Source: Arthrobacter sp. 31Y (GTDB lineage Bacteria > Actinomycetota > Actinomycetes > Actinomycetales > Micrococcaceae). Taken from it: DNA of 64,000 nt. Under the pieces are notes generated by a model, which was not told the DNA's origin, did not search any database, and saw nothing but the letters and a program-made list of their open reading frames with translations. The stretch lies in assembly GCF_000526335.1 (NCBI RefSeq), contig NZ_JAFW01000001.1, positions 310,001 through 374,000 on the forward strand, in the 5' to 3' direction. This document shows positions 6,118 to 15,225 of the stretch, in pieces. Positions within the stretch are counted from its first letter, which is position 1. The number at the start of each line of letters is the position of its first letter. A program made the translations under genes and the position numbers.

Positions 6118-6380
6118 TTTAGTTCTTTCTTTAGATGACTTTCTTACCTCTTAAGTATAGCAAGAATTCCCGTCAAAAGCAAATTCAGGAAGGTCAGTCT
6201 CCGCCAATATGCATATACCCCCACCCCTATATCTAAATGGCATATTGACCAATATCCATCACCTTTCATGACTTTATTCTCATGCCTTTCATGATCCTTT
6301 CTTCATGATTCTTTAATCGCGATTCTCATCTTCCACCAGCACCGCCCCTTGGGCGCAGTTCGCCCTTTGGAGGCAATTCA
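6118..6380. other. AT-rich intergenic region with direct and inverted repeats
   Basis: Strikingly AT-rich compared with its surroundings. Three copies of CCTTTC(TT)CATGA lie at 6262-6271, 6285-6294 and 6296-6308, and an inverted repeat CAATATGC (6205-6212) / GCATATTG (6240-6247) lies just before. A small hairpin GGGCG-CAGTT-CGCCC precedes the ribosome site of the next gene. The position directly upstream of the terminase block fits a cos/terminase-binding region, but this is inference. Confidence 0.4.
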
Positions 6381-6638
6381 TTGCAAGTAGTTGTTTGGTC
6401 CAAGAAGCCGTGTGTTCAGTGCAACGCCGTGTATCGCGCGTTTAACAACCAAGGCATGGTCGAGGGTGTCGACTACGAGGTACGTAACCTCCCGGACTTC
6501 CCCGAGTCGTTGGAGGCATTCAAGGCCCGGGGTCTGATGCAGGCTCCCATCGTTGAGTCGGACGTCGTTGAGACGTTCAGCGGATTCAACCCTGAGCTGG
6601 TCAAGGCCATCACTGACGAGAAGGCTCCTACCGCCTGA
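6381..6638 (+). CDS. nrdH: NrdH/glutaredoxin-like thiol-redox protein
   Basis: 85 residues of thioredoxin fold: V-V-V-W-S-K strand, then the active-site C-V-Q-C (residues 11-14), and the family's A-P-I-V cis-Pro motif. NrdH-type redoxins reduce ribonucleotide reductase. The start is TTG with GGAGG seven bases upstream, the only good ribosome site. First gene of the rightward transcript; its stop overlaps the HNH start by one base. Could alternatively be a general glutaredoxin. Confidence 0.75.
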   Translation: MQVVVWSKKPCVQCNAVYRAFNNQGMVEGVDYEVRNLPDFPESLEAFKARGLMQAPIVESDVVETFSGFNPELVKAITDEKAPTA

Positions 6639-6955
6639 TGGCGTGGGAAGGCTCAACGCGCAAGGCGACCTTGCCTGTCGACTGGCCGAAGCTGCGTCAG
6701 GACGTCTTTGACCGTGACGGCCATCGCTGCACCTACGTGCGTTCCGATGGCCGTCGCTGCAGTACGCGTGACCGGCTGGAATGCGACCACGTTGGCGACC
6801 GGCTGAATCACGCCCCCTCGAATCTGACCACGCTCTGCTCGTGGCATCACTTGCGCAAGTCCAGCTCGCAGGGTGGCCAGGCTGCTGCGGCGGCCAAGGC
6901 CGAACGCCCCAGTCTTGCCCGGCGTATGCCAGAACGGCATCCCGGGCTGCTCTGA
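6638..6955 (+). CDS. HNH endonuclease
   Basis: 105 residues. The beta-beta-alpha metal core is seen as C-D-H-V-G-D...H near the middle, then N-L-T-T-L-C-S-W-H-H; an upstream C-T...C-S pair may complete a zinc site. HNH proteins next to terminase genes are common in siphoviruses and are needed for specific DNA cleavage during packaging in several phages. One-base overlap with the redoxin gene supports co-expression. Confidence 0.85.
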   Translation: MAWEGSTRKATLPVDWPKLRQDVFDRDGHRCTYVRSDGRRCSTRDRLECDHVGDRLNHAPSNLTTLCSWHHLRKSSSQGGQAAAAAKAERPSLARRMPERHPGLL

Positions 6956-6963
6956 AAGGAACC

Positions 6964-7137
6964 ATGCCCACCTACGTCTACAAGGACACCGTCAACGGTG
7001 CCCGTTTCGACTTCTTCCAGAAGATCACGGATGAACCGCTTGAGGTCCACCCAGATACCGGCCATCCAGTGGTCAAGGTCTTCACACCCATCCCCGCCCA
7101 TTTCAAGGGCGCGGGGTTCTACTCCACTACCAAATAG
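6964..7137 (+). CDS. FmdB-like small protein lacking the zinc cysteines
   Basis: 57 residues starting M-P-T-Y-V-Y, with the D/E-P-L-E-V-H-P and F-K-G-A-G-F-Y-S-T pattern of FmdB-type zinc-ribbon proteins. The usual two C-x-x-C knuckles are absent: there is no Cys at all. It therefore keeps the fold signature without metal binding. Sits between the HNH and small terminase genes with an AAAGGA site. Role unknown. Confidence 0.6.
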   Translation: MPTYVYKDTVNGARFDFFQKITDEPLEVHPDTGHPVVKVFTPIPAHFKGAGFYSTTK

Positions 7138-7146
7138 GAGCACGCC

Positions 7147-7590
7147 ATGTCCGGCCCAGCTGCCAAACGAGACGCGGAGCGTGCACGTCGCAACGAACCC
7201 GCCTCGGGCGCTGCGCGGCACGGTCAGCTTCGCCCCGTCACTATTCCGAATGCCGATCGCAAGAACTGGCACCCCAGGGCGACAGCCCTGTTTGAGTCCT
7301 TCAAGACCTCCGGTCAGCGGGACTTTATGCAGGACACCGATTGGCAAATGCTCAAGATCGCCTGTGACTTGCTCACCCAGTACTACGAGCGCCCCAAGGC
7401 GATGGATATGCAGAACATCGAACGCATCTTATCCTCGCTTGGCGTCACCGAAGGTGCGCGCCGTCAGCAACTCCGCATTGAGCTGGAGGTCCCGCCCGTC
7501 GAAGAAAAGTCAGCGGCGGACGCGGCCAGGGAGATGTATGCGGCCCGGATGGGTGCGCCGGCGTTGACATTGGTTCAGAATGCCGGTTGA
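7147..7590 (+). CDS. terS: terminase small subunit
   Basis: 147 residues, basic N-terminus rich in Arg and Ala, then a helical segment with W-Q-M-L-K-I-A and a C-terminal Ala/Glu tail. Identity is assigned mainly from position immediately before, and overlapping, the large subunit gene, and from size and composition. TerS recognises the packaging site and stimulates the motor. ATG start behind AGGAGC. Confidence 0.7.
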   Translation: MSGPAAKRDAERARRNEPASGAARHGQLRPVTIPNADRKNWHPRATALFESFKTSGQRDFMQDTDWQMLKIACDLLTQYYERPKAMDMQNIERILSSLGVTEGARRQQLRIELEVPPVEEKSAADAAREMYAARMGAPALTLVQNAG

Positions 7591-9262
7591 CGTCACGGGC
7601 GTGACGCCCTCCCAAGAGTCCGCAGATAAGTACTTCCCTTGCACTTACATCGGCCCTTCGTGGCAGGTGGACGACGACGGGCAGTGGCTTCTCCCCAAAT
7701 ACACGCTGGGTTGGGAAATTCTCGGATGGGTGGCCCAATGGCTGACAAATCCCGATGGCGATCCCTGGATTTTCTCCGACGAACAGGCACGCCTGATCCT
7801 GTGGCTGTACGAGGTTGATCGTGATGGTGAGCGCGTATATCGCAAGGGTGTGATCCAGCGCGCCAAGGGGCACGGCAAGGACCCGCTGGCAGCCGCATTG
7901 TGTCTGGTCGAACTGATCGGCCCTTGCAAGTTCAGTCATTGGGAGACGGGCCATCCGGTCGCCAAGGCGAACACTTCGTCATGGGTGCAGCTTGCGGCAA
8001 CGACCACAGAGCAAAACAAGAACACGATGCTTCTTATTCCCTCTATGCTGCCAAAGCGTACTCGCGAGCAGTATGGCCTGGACGTGCAGAAGCAGATCAT
8101 TCACGTCACCGGCACAGGTCGACGGCTTGAAGCTGTGTCGTCCAACTTCGCGGGGCTTGAAGGCGCCCGTCCAAGTTTCGCGCTACTCAACGAGACTCAC
8201 CACTGGAAGCCGTCGCAGGGTGGCTCGCAGCTGTATGAAACTCTTCGAAACAACGTCGACAAGGTCGACGGCTGGTACCTCTGCATTACTAACGCCTACC
8301 AGCCCGGGCAGGGTTCGGTTGCCGAGGAGATTCGGCTTGCGGTCAACCGTGAGCGAGAAGGCTTGGCGATGGACTCTGGCTGGTTCTTCGACTCTGTCGA
8401 AGCCCACCCTGACGCACCGATGACCCCGGACTGGTCACTATTCATCCTTACGAGGGTCTACGGCGATTCGTGGTGGGTGAAGTTCAACAACATCATGAAG
8501 TCGCTGATCGACACTTCGGTTCCGGTTTCAAAGTTGCGTCGCATGTTCTACAACCAGGTGGTCGCAACCGAGGATGCACTGTTCTCCGAAGGGGAATGGG
8601 ATGCGATCCGGGTGTTCGACTTCGACATTCGTGGCCGGAAGATTCCCCGCACGTTGGGACGTGGCGATGAGATTGTCCTGGGCTTTGACGGCGGCAAGAC
8701 CGATGACGCAACGGCCCTTGTTGCCATGCGCATCGCGGACCGGTTCGTCACTCCGATTCATATCTGGCAGAAGCCTGATGTGGAGACGGCGGTGCCTTGG
8801 AGGATCAACGAGCAAGAGGTCGATTCCATGGTTCACATGGCGTTCCGTGAGTACAAGGTTCGGGCGTTCTTCGCGGACGTCGCGTTGTGGGAATCGTACA
8901 TTGCCGAATGGTCGGACCTGTACCGGGAGCAGCTGCTCATCAAGGCGTCCCCCCAGTCGGCCATCGGTTACGACATGAGGCAGAACCGAAAGAAGATCAC
9001 CCTCGCCAACGAGGCCCTGATGCAATCGGTCTTTGACCGCAAGACCGTTCACGACGGCGACCCGCTACTGCGCCGCCACGCACTGAACGCAAAGCGCCAC
9101 GAGAACGAATACGGCCTCACGTTCCGCAAGGAATCGCGCGAGTCCAACAACAAGGTTGACGGCTACGCCGCGATGCTGTTGGCCCACATGGCGCAGGTTG
9201 CCTTGGCCGAGTCTGGCAAAAAGGCCGCGCCGCAGTACACAAGTCGCCTTTACCAATTCTGA
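7580..9262 (+). CDS. terL: terminase large subunit
   Basis: 560 residues. Packaging ATPase motifs: Walker A-like R-A-K-G-H-G-K-D (about residues 94-101) and Walker B F-A-L-L-N-E-T-H (about 200-207). The C-terminal nuclease domain opens with G-F-D-G-G-K-T-D-D-A (about 368-377), the first catalytic Asp of the RNase H-like fold, with further acidic residues downstream. The protein cuts and pumps DNA into proheads through the portal. Overlaps the small-subunit gene by 11 bases; an intrinsic terminator follows directly. Confidence 0.92.
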   Translation: MPVDVTGVTPSQESADKYFPCTYIGPSWQVDDDGQWLLPKYTLGWEILGWVAQWLTNPDGDPWIFSDEQARLILWLYEVDRDGERVYRKGVIQRAKGHGKDPLAAALCLVELIGPCKFSHWETGHPVAKANTSSWVQLAATTTEQNKNTMLLIPSMLPKRTREQYGLDVQKQIIHVTGTGRRLEAVSSNFAGLEGARPSFALLNETHHWKPSQGGSQLYETLRNNVDKVDGWYLCITNAYQPGQGSVAEEIRLAVNREREGLAMDSGWFFDSVEAHPDAPMTPDWSLFILTRVYGDSWWVKFNNIMKSLIDTSVPVSKLRRMFYNQVVATEDALFSEGEWDAIRVFDFDIRGRKIPRTLGRGDEIVLGFDGGKTDDATALVAMRIADRFVTPIHIWQKPDVETAVPWRINEQEVDSMVHMAFREYKVRAFFADVALWESYIAEWSDLYREQLLIKASPQSAIGYDMRQNRKKITLANEALMQSVFDRKTVHDGDPLLRRHALNAKRHENEYGLTFRKESRESNNKVDGYAAMLLAHMAQVALAESGKKAAPQYTSRLYQF

Positions 9263-9263
9263 C

Positions 9264-9286
9264 GGGACCCTCAGGGTCCCTTTTCT
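9264..9286 (+). terminator. intrinsic terminator after terL
   Basis: Perfect 7-bp stem GGGACCC-TCA-GGGTCCC followed by TTTTCTGTTT, one base after the terL stop. Probably partial, since the portal gene follows within 25 bases. Confidence 0.8.
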
Positions 9287-9308
9287 GTTTGTGCCCTGAG
9301 GAGCCCCT

Positions 9309-10919
9309 TTGACCATGCATGAATTCGTTGAGTCACAGCCCGACCTGCCCTACGCGCAGCCGGAGCAAACACCTGGCACCTTGGACCTTGAGTTGGTCAA
9401 GGAGATGCGCCAGACCCTGCGCAAGGACAACCAGCGTTTCACCCTGTTCCGGGACTACCTGGATGGTAAGCAGCTTGCGCCGTACGCTCCGCGTGACGCG
9501 CAGGAACAGATCAAGGACATGCAGAAGCGGTCCATCACAAACCTGATGCCGCTGCTGGTGAACCTGCCATCGCAGGTTCTGTTCGTTGACGGTTACCGGC
9601 GCGGCGAGGCCGGCACATTCGGATTGACCGTGGAACCTGACGGCTCCAGTCGACCCGCCGGCGAAAGCGATGACAAGTACTCATCCGAGTATCAGTGCTG
9701 GCAGCGGAACGGGATGGACGCTCGACAGGCGGTAATCTACCGGGCAGCCCTCACTTACGGACACAGCTTCGTCCACGTGAACAACCTTGATCCGGACGAC
9801 ATTCGGATCGAGATTCTTCCGACCCGACACACAATCGCCTTCTACGAAGACCCGGTGAACGACCGGCGCCCCGCCGTCGTGCTGACCCTCAAGACTCAGC
9901 CGAAGACAGAGAGCGTCCCGGGCCTGGCTGTTGTTTGGGATGCCACGCACCGCTACGAACTGGACTACAAGCTCGATGGTACGTTCACGCAGCGCGGCGA
10001 GGCTGTAGCTCACGGGCTCAGCGGCTGCCCTGTGGTTCGCTACCACTGCTACATGGACGACGAGGGCAACACCGCAGGCGTCATCGAACCTGCAATAGCT
10101 TCTCAGGACCGCGTCAACCAGGCCGTATTCAGCACCAACATCACCTCCGACTTCGGCGCATTCAAAGTCCGCACGGCCGCCGGCCTCCAACCGGGATTCA
10201 AGATGGACCCCAAGACCGGCGAGCCCTTGCTCGATCCAGTAACCAATCTGCCCATTCCCGAACCGATCGTCGTCTCGCAAGCCAAGATGCTTGTGTCGGA
10301 TAACCCGGAAACCAAGTTCGGCCAACTGGATGAGACGCCACTGGCAGGTTATCTGCTTGCCGAGGAGCAGGCCATGAAGAACATGGCCGCCCTTTCCCAG
10401 TTCCCGGCCCACGCCATGATGGGGTCGACGGTTGCCAACATTTCCGCAGAAGCCCTATCCGCCCTTGAAGCGCAATGGTGGCGCTTCGTTGAGGCGCTGC
10501 AGCACCAGTTCGGCGAATCCACTGAGGAACTGAACCGGCTTGTAGCTGAGGCACTTCACGACGAAGTTGGCGCTCGCTCATACGGCGGGGAGGTTCGCTG
10601 GCGCGACCTGACGGCCAAGGCGTTCTCCGCTGTCATGGATGGTCTGGGCAAGATGGTTCAGATGCTTGGCGTACCCCGAAAGGGCGCCTGGGCCATGGTT
10701 CCCGGCGTCACTGCCGGCGACCTGCAGGACTGGGACCGCCTCCACGAGGAAGAACAAGAGGAGGCGGCGTTTGGACTGACCAGCGGCCCGCAGGCCGCAT
10801 CCCAGCGCCAAGCTGCGCGTCCTTACGAGCCACCCACACCGAGCTTTGGCCCCGCAAAACAGGGCGCCTTGTCCCTGCCCCGCATTGAGGTTGGGGGTGT
10901 GAGCGTCGGTGGACGATGA
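9309..10919 (+). CDS. portal protein
   Basis: 536 residues of the SPP1 gp6-like portal type: N-terminal R-D-Y-L-D-G-K-Q segment and long alpha-beta body, with a Pro/Gln-rich tail. Portals form the dodecameric channel at one prohead vertex. Start is TTG (GAGGAG seven bases upstream); an ATG two codons later is the alternative. Follows the large terminase and overlaps the MuF-like gene, the usual order. Confidence 0.9.
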   Translation: MTMHEFVESQPDLPYAQPEQTPGTLDLELVKEMRQTLRKDNQRFTLFRDYLDGKQLAPYAPRDAQEQIKDMQKRSITNLMPLLVNLPSQVLFVDGYRRGEAGTFGLTVEPDGSSRPAGESDDKYSSEYQCWQRNGMDARQAVIYRAALTYGHSFVHVNNLDPDDIRIEILPTRHTIAFYEDPVNDRRPAVVLTLKTQPKTESVPGLAVVWDATHRYELDYKLDGTFTQRGEAVAHGLSGCPVVRYHCYMDDEGNTAGVIEPAIASQDRVNQAVFSTNITSDFGAFKVRTAAGLQPGFKMDPKTGEPLLDPVTNLPIPEPIVVSQAKMLVSDNPETKFGQLDETPLAGYLLAEEQAMKNMAALSQFPAHAMMGSTVANISAEALSALEAQWWRFVEALQHQFGESTEELNRLVAEALHDEVGARSYGGEVRWRDLTAKAFSAVMDGLGKMVQMLGVPRKGAWAMVPGVTAGDLQDWDRLHEEEQEEAAFGLTSGPQAASQRQAARPYEPPTPSFGPAKQGALSLPRIEVGGVSVGGR

Positions 10920-11991
10920 GGTCTGGGCCATTGAGCAGGCCATGCGCGCAGCGCAGGCCCGGCTGGGCATCATCGGCGCCTATCTCTCGCTTATTGAGTG
11001 GGGCGCCGTGTCGCCATCATCCCCGTTGCAGACGGGTGATGACTGGGTAGCGTCCGCGCTCCGAATGATTGCCGCGCTCCGGGAGCACTCCCGGGCTGTC
11101 GCGCAAACCTACTATCAGCTGGCTCGCGCTATCGACTCCGGTTATACGTTGGGCATGCCCGAGGGTGTCGACAATGAAGACGACGTCACTCTGGCCCTGC
11201 TCCGTGAACGCTTTGCCGACGCCGTGATCGGCGTTGCCAGTCTTGGCACAGGCCACCACACTGGGGCATCCACCGACTCCGCCTGGCTGGATCGGTTGCT
11301 GCAGGACGCAGACATTGACGGCAGTGACGCTAACGCGCGAAGCGTCAATCTTCGTGCCACAGACATGTCCGGCGTGCTGGATGATCTGTTCGCTGGTTTC
11401 CGTCAGAACAACACCGTCGTCGGCGTGGATAGGTACTTGTGGCCGATCAATTGGACGGCCGAGCAGATCGCTGCCGCATACGAGGACATGCTTCGCCGGG
11501 AGGCCCTTGAGGCGCAAGCTAGCAAGGCCAAGGTCCATGAACTCAATCAGGAGCTGACTCACGACGAGTACCTGGCACGCACTGAAGCCGATCATTATTT
11601 ATCCGGTTCCCGAGGGGCCGGTGTAGCCGATTGGGCTTCGGTGTCAGCCGGACGGCAGATCATCACGCAGGCGGGCCGCCGCGATCCGCGGCTCAAAGCC
11701 GTTGGGCGTGGAGTTGGACCCAATCCCTGCGCGTGGTGCTCGATGCTCGCAAGTCGCGGCTACTCCTACGTGTCCGAAGGTACAGCTGGTTTCAGCGATG
11801 ACGGGGTGAGCCAGTGGCATCTGAACTGTCACTGCTTCCCGATCGTGCGCTGGATCATCTCAGCTGGACTGCCGCCGCAGAACAAATTTTTCAAAGACCA
11901 GTGGCCTGTGGTCACCAAGGGCTATTCGGGCCGCGCCGCACTGAACAAATGGCGACGCTGGCTTGCCGAGCAGCGCCGCAAGAACAACTAA
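10909..11991 (+). CDS. MuF-like minor capsid protein
   Basis: 360 residues from GTG overlapping the portal end. A helical N-terminal part is followed by the C-terminal hallmark N-P-C-A-W-C-S-M-L-A-S-R-G and H-L-N-C-H-C-F, a Cys/His set typical of phage head-morphogenesis (MuF/SPP1 gp7-like) proteins. Such proteins bind the portal and enter the head with DNA. No toxin or ADP-ribosyltransferase extension is seen. Confidence 0.8.
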   Translation: MDDEVWAIEQAMRAAQARLGIIGAYLSLIEWGAVSPSSPLQTGDDWVASALRMIAALREHSRAVAQTYYQLARAIDSGYTLGMPEGVDNEDDVTLALLRERFADAVIGVASLGTGHHTGASTDSAWLDRLLQDADIDGSDANARSVNLRATDMSGVLDDLFAGFRQNNTVVGVDRYLWPINWTAEQIAAAYEDMLRREALEAQASKAKVHELNQELTHDEYLARTEADHYLSGSRGAGVADWASVSAGRQIITQAGRRDPRLKAVGRGVGPNPCAWCSMLASRGYSYVSEGTAGFSDDGVSQWHLNCHCFPIVRWIISAGLPPQNKFFKDQWPVVTKGYSGRAALNKWRRWLAEQRRKNN

Positions 11992-12016
11992 CTCTTACCC
12001 GTGATCCGAGGAGGAC

Positions 12017-12580
12017 ATGATGACCAAACCCGCACAGGCAGGTGGCCACGAGACCAACGCCGAGCCGAACGCTGAACCAAACCCCGCCGGCACCTCCGAA
12101 CAGGAGCAGGCGCCTGCAGCCGCCGCACCTGCCGATCAGACCGAGCAGAAGGTCGAGGACACCTTCACAGGTCTGCCCGACCAGTTCAGCTGGCTCAAAG
12201 AAGGCTACGAGAAGCGCGGCACCGAAGCTTCCAGTCTCCGCGAGCAGCTTGAAGAAGTTCAGGCAAAACTCGCCGCAGCCAAATCTCCCGAGGAGTTCGC
12301 AGCGGTCCAGACACAATCAGCGGAGCTTGGCTTGAAGCTCGCCGTTGAATCGGCTGCCCGCAAGCACAATCTCAGCGACGAGGCCATCGCGTTGCTCGAC
12401 GGTGTACCCGCCGATCAAATCGAAACACGCGCCGAGGCCCTTGCCAAGCTCATTGCCCCGCCCGCGCCGCCCAAGCAACAGGTGACCAAGACGCCACTCC
12501 GGGGCGGCTCCAAGCCGGGTGAAGATGCCGCCGATGAGGACGGCGCCAAATTGTGGCGTCAGTATCGCGACAACCAGTAG
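12017..12580 (+). CDS. capsid scaffolding protein
   Basis: 187 residues, acidic with an extended Ala/Pro/Glu-rich N-terminus, a central coiled coil (L-R-E-Q-L-E-E-V-Q-A-K-L, about residues 76-92) and a basic C-terminal end (K-Q-Q-V-T-K-T-P-L-R-G-G). This layout and its place before the capsid gene match tailed-phage scaffolds, which nucleate prohead assembly and then leave or are degraded. Strong GAGGA site before ATG. Confidence 0.8.
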   Translation: MMTKPAQAGGHETNAEPNAEPNPAGTSEQEQAPAAAAPADQTEQKVEDTFTGLPDQFSWLKEGYEKRGTEASSLREQLEEVQAKLAAAKSPEEFAAVQTQSAELGLKLAVESAARKHNLSDEAIALLDGVPADQIETRAEALAKLIAPPAPPKQQVTKTPLRGGSKPGEDAADEDGAKLWRQYRDNQ

Positions 12581-12600
12581 CACCCCCAACTTTCAACCAC

Positions 12601-12630
12601 AGCGCCGCCCAACCGGGTAGGCGCTTTTTT
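12601..12630 (+). terminator. intrinsic terminator upstream of capsid gene
   Basis: AGCGCC and GGCGCT arms with an inner CCC/GGG pairing, followed by TTTTTT. Sits between scaffold and capsid genes, so may tune their ratio or protect capsid mRNA ends. Confidence 0.75.
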
Positions 12631-12649
12631 CATGCCCGAAAGGTTTTGA

Positions 12650-14017
12650 ATGACTTACGCCGACCACGTTGTAGTCAAGCCCAAGGTTCTCCTGCAGGCC
12701 GCTGCAGAAGGCCTCAAGGACAAGCTGATCGTGTCCAACCTGGTAACCAAGCGAAACGACGTTGACACGTTCTTCGCTGCCGAAGGTGACACGATTTCCC
12801 AGCGAGTGAAGGGCACCCTCCCGGTGCGCCGATACGCGCTGCGAAACGATCGCTCGCAGCCGATCATCACTGACACCATCACCGACACTGTCGTGTCGAT
12901 GACCATCGAGGCTGACCGCCCGTACTCTGCTGTGAAGCTCACGGACGAACAGCTCCGCTGGGACTTCGCTGACGGCTGGGGCGACATTGTCGACCGGCAG
13001 ATGGACCGCCTCGGCGGCTACCTTGAATCCGGCGTCCTTCGGCAGATTCTGGCTGCCCCGTTCGAGCGCATCGTGAAGGTGAAGAACGACACCGCGGGCC
13101 TTGCTGCCGCCAAGGAAAAGGACCAGGACGTCTGGTACAACGCCACGGTGGACGCCACCACGGCGCTCAAGAAGATGCGAACCCCGGGTGACACCCTTGT
13201 TGCCCTGTGCGGCCTCGACTTCGCAGATCAGCTCCGCAAATCCAACAAGCTGCGAAAGGACCAGGGCCTTGGTGGTGCTGCACTGTCCAGCGCGGCCATC
13301 GGCACCCTCGCCGGCGTCAACTACGTGGAGTCCACCCACGTGCCTTCCGATGAGGCTTACGTCTTCGCCAAGTCGGGTTTCGTGGTCTTTACTGGTGCGG
13401 CCGCTGTGCCGAAGTCCGTCCCGTACGGCGCGACAGCGTCCGTTGGTGGTTGGGCACTTCGCCACCTCATGGACTACGACACGGCGTTCCTGACGGACCG
13501 CAGCGTGTTCGACTGCTTCTCCGGTTACTCGTACACCAAAGACCGACTGACCATCGAGTCCGAGACTGGCGCCGAGTTCGTTTCCACCAACGACTACTTT
13601 GTCCGCGGTGTGCGTCTTGTGCTGGCTGACAGCTCCGTGGCCGAGAAGACCCCTGGTGATGGCAAGGATGACACCCCCGGTGGCAGCCCTGACTCCTACC
13701 TGGCCAAGGCCTACAAGCAGCAGCTTGTCAGCGAACCCGAGCAGACCGGCAAGCCTTACCCGCTTGGCGGCAACTACCCGGGCGAGAAGCTGCAGGCCAA
13801 GGCCACCATCGAATCCAAGTCCGGCAAGATCACCGAGATTGCGATCACGACTCCCGGCTTCGGCTACACCTCCACCCCCGATGTGACCATCACTGGCGCG
13901 GGTACTGGTGCTGCCGCGGTGGCCTTGATCAGCAACGGCGAGGTTACGGCCGTCGTCATCACCAACGCTGGCTCTGGCTACACGGGCGAACCGACCGTCG
14001 TAATCGAGGCACCGTAG
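12650..14017 (+). CDS. major capsid protein with C-terminal display domain
   Basis: 455 residues. The first ~330 residues have the composition and position of a P22-coat-like major capsid protein (start V-V-K-P-K-V-L-L-Q-A-A, later S-G-Y-S-Y-T-K-D-R-L-T-I). After a Gly/Asp/Pro linker (about residues 335-350) comes an added ~70-residue beta-rich module with G-F-G-Y-T-S-T-P-D-V-T-I, G-A-G-T-G-A-A-A and a second G-S-G-Y-T-G-E-P-T-V-V-I repeat. The same module ends the major tail protein. It probably projects from the capsid surface. Usual capsid length without it would be about 330-350. Confidence 0.9.
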   Translation: MTYADHVVVKPKVLLQAAAEGLKDKLIVSNLVTKRNDVDTFFAAEGDTISQRVKGTLPVRRYALRNDRSQPIITDTITDTVVSMTIEADRPYSAVKLTDEQLRWDFADGWGDIVDRQMDRLGGYLESGVLRQILAAPFERIVKVKNDTAGLAAAKEKDQDVWYNATVDATTALKKMRTPGDTLVALCGLDFADQLRKSNKLRKDQGLGGAALSSAAIGTLAGVNYVESTHVPSDEAYVFAKSGFVVFTGAAAVPKSVPYGATASVGGWALRHLMDYDTAFLTDRSVFDCFSGYSYTKDRLTIESETGAEFVSTNDYFVRGVRLVLADSSVAEKTPGDGKDDTPGGSPDSYLAKAYKQQLVSEPEQTGKPYPLGGNYPGEKLQAKATIESKSGKITEIAITTPGFGYTSTPDVTITGAGTGAAAVALISNGEVTAVVITNAGSGYTGEPTVVIEAP

Positions 14018-14020
14018 CCA

Positions 14021-14482
14021 ATGGCCGCTCTAGCAACCATTGAGCGCGTCGCAGCCCGTGTGGGCGAGGGCGTAATCACTGAGCCTGAGCTGATTGCTCT
14101 TGCCGAGGAAATGCTGGATGCGGCGTCGGCGCAGGTCCGCCACTACGGCGGGCAGGCATGGCCTGATCCTGCCACAGCACCTGCAGTCGCTGTCACCATC
14201 ACGGTGGCAGCGGCTGCACGCGGCTACATGAACCCTGCTGGCCTGGATCAGGAGCGCGGTGACGCGGTCAATTTCAACCGCGGTGACTCGTTCGTTGAGG
14301 GTGTCGCCTTGACCAAGGCAGAGCAGGACATGCTGGCGCCGTACAGGCCCCGCACGGGCCTTGTTTCGGTTGGCATGGTGAACACGGACGCCATCGTCCC
14401 ACGATCCCATTCTGCAGCCATCCGTGACCGCGGCTACGTCCCCTTCGACTGGGGCGAGAAGCCATTCCCGCGGGGGTGGTGA
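14021..14482 (+). CDS. head-tail connector (adaptor)
   Basis: 153 residues, helical and Ala-rich in the N-terminal half, as in gp15-type adaptors that dock under the portal. Assigned by order, directly after the capsid gene, and size. ATG three bases after the capsid stop; the next gene follows without gap. Confidence 0.7.
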   Translation: MAALATIERVAARVGEGVITEPELIALAEEMLDAASAQVRHYGGQAWPDPATAPAVAVTITVAAAARGYMNPAGLDQERGDAVNFNRGDSFVEGVALTKAEQDMLAPYRPRTGLVSVGMVNTDAIVPRSHSAAIRDRGYVPFDWGEKPFPRGW

Positions 14483-14836
14483 ATGCGGTCACGACTGCTG
14501 GACGCGGGCGCTGAGGTGGTTCTTGTCTACCCGGAAGTGGTGGAGGTGAACCGCCGAGGCGACCCGCTTCGCGTCCCATCCGACACACCGGTTCGTGTCC
14601 GCGTGACGACGTCGGTTGATCGAAGCTCCGATGCTGAGCTTCCGGGTCAGGTCAGTTCCAAGGTTGTGAAATGTCTGGCCCGCTCTGCCCCTGTTGGCTC
14701 GTGGGCGCGTGTGGTTTACGCCGGTGAGGACTGGGACGTTGCCTATCCGCCGCGTCTCTCCCCTGGCGTTTCGCGCGCCACCCGGCATGTGGAGTTTGGC
14801 CTGCGCTCCCGCAACACGACCCCTGAGGGGCCGTAG
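14483..14836 (+). CDS. head closure / stopper protein
   Basis: 117 residues, mostly beta by pattern (V-V-L-V-Y-P-E-V-V-E-V; V-R-V-R-V-T-T). Position 2 in the connector set is where the head-closure or stopper protein normally lies. ATG immediately follows the previous stop (TGAATG). Confidence 0.65.
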   Translation: MRSRLLDAGAEVVLVYPEVVEVNRRGDPLRVPSDTPVRVRVTTSVDRSSDAELPGQVSSKVVKCLARSAPVGSWARVVYAGEDWDVAYPPRLSPGVSRATRHVEFGLRSRNTTPEGP

Positions 14837-15225
14837 TGCAGTGGACCTGGTATCAGGCCGAGTACGGCCCAGGCAGCCTGTCCGAAATCGTGTCCCACTC
14901 AGAACCAGTAGTAAAGGCGCTGCGCCACCACTCCACGCTGATCGGTCAAAGAGCGCAATCCAACCTTGATACGCGCGCGGTGCATCGCACCGGCGCCGCC
15001 GACATTGTCGTGGTTCATGGCAAGGCGAATGGCGGCACGACCGACCTCGACTCACACGTCTACCTGCATGATCCGGAGAACAAGGCTGGCGCCTTGTCAA
15101 TCGAGAACGGCCACTACGTGGACGACGACGACATGCCGGACGGATTCCGCGGCTGGGTCGAAGGCTTGCACCCGCTCCGCGACGCGGTCCGAGACGCCGT
15201 ATCGCGATCACCTGTGAAGGCTTAG
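14836..15225 (+). CDS. neck / head-tail joining protein
   Basis: 129 residues from GTG overlapping the previous TAG by one base. Contains R-T-G-A-A-D-I-V-V-V-H-G and S-H-V-Y-L-H-D-P-E-N, a pattern seen in actinophage neck proteins of the DUF5403 kind (recognised from memory). Placed between stopper and tail terminator. Confidence 0.65.
   Translation: MQWTWYQAEYGPGSLSEIVSHSEPVVKALRHHSTLIGQRAQSNLDTRAVHRTGAADIVVVHGKANGGTTDLDSHVYLHDPENKAGALSIENGHYVDDDDMPDGFRGWVEGLHPLRDAVRDAVSRSPVKA

Noticed and set aside
12593..13465. Minus-strand 290-codon frame
   Set aside because: Antisense of the capsid gene; mirror-frame artefact of high GC.
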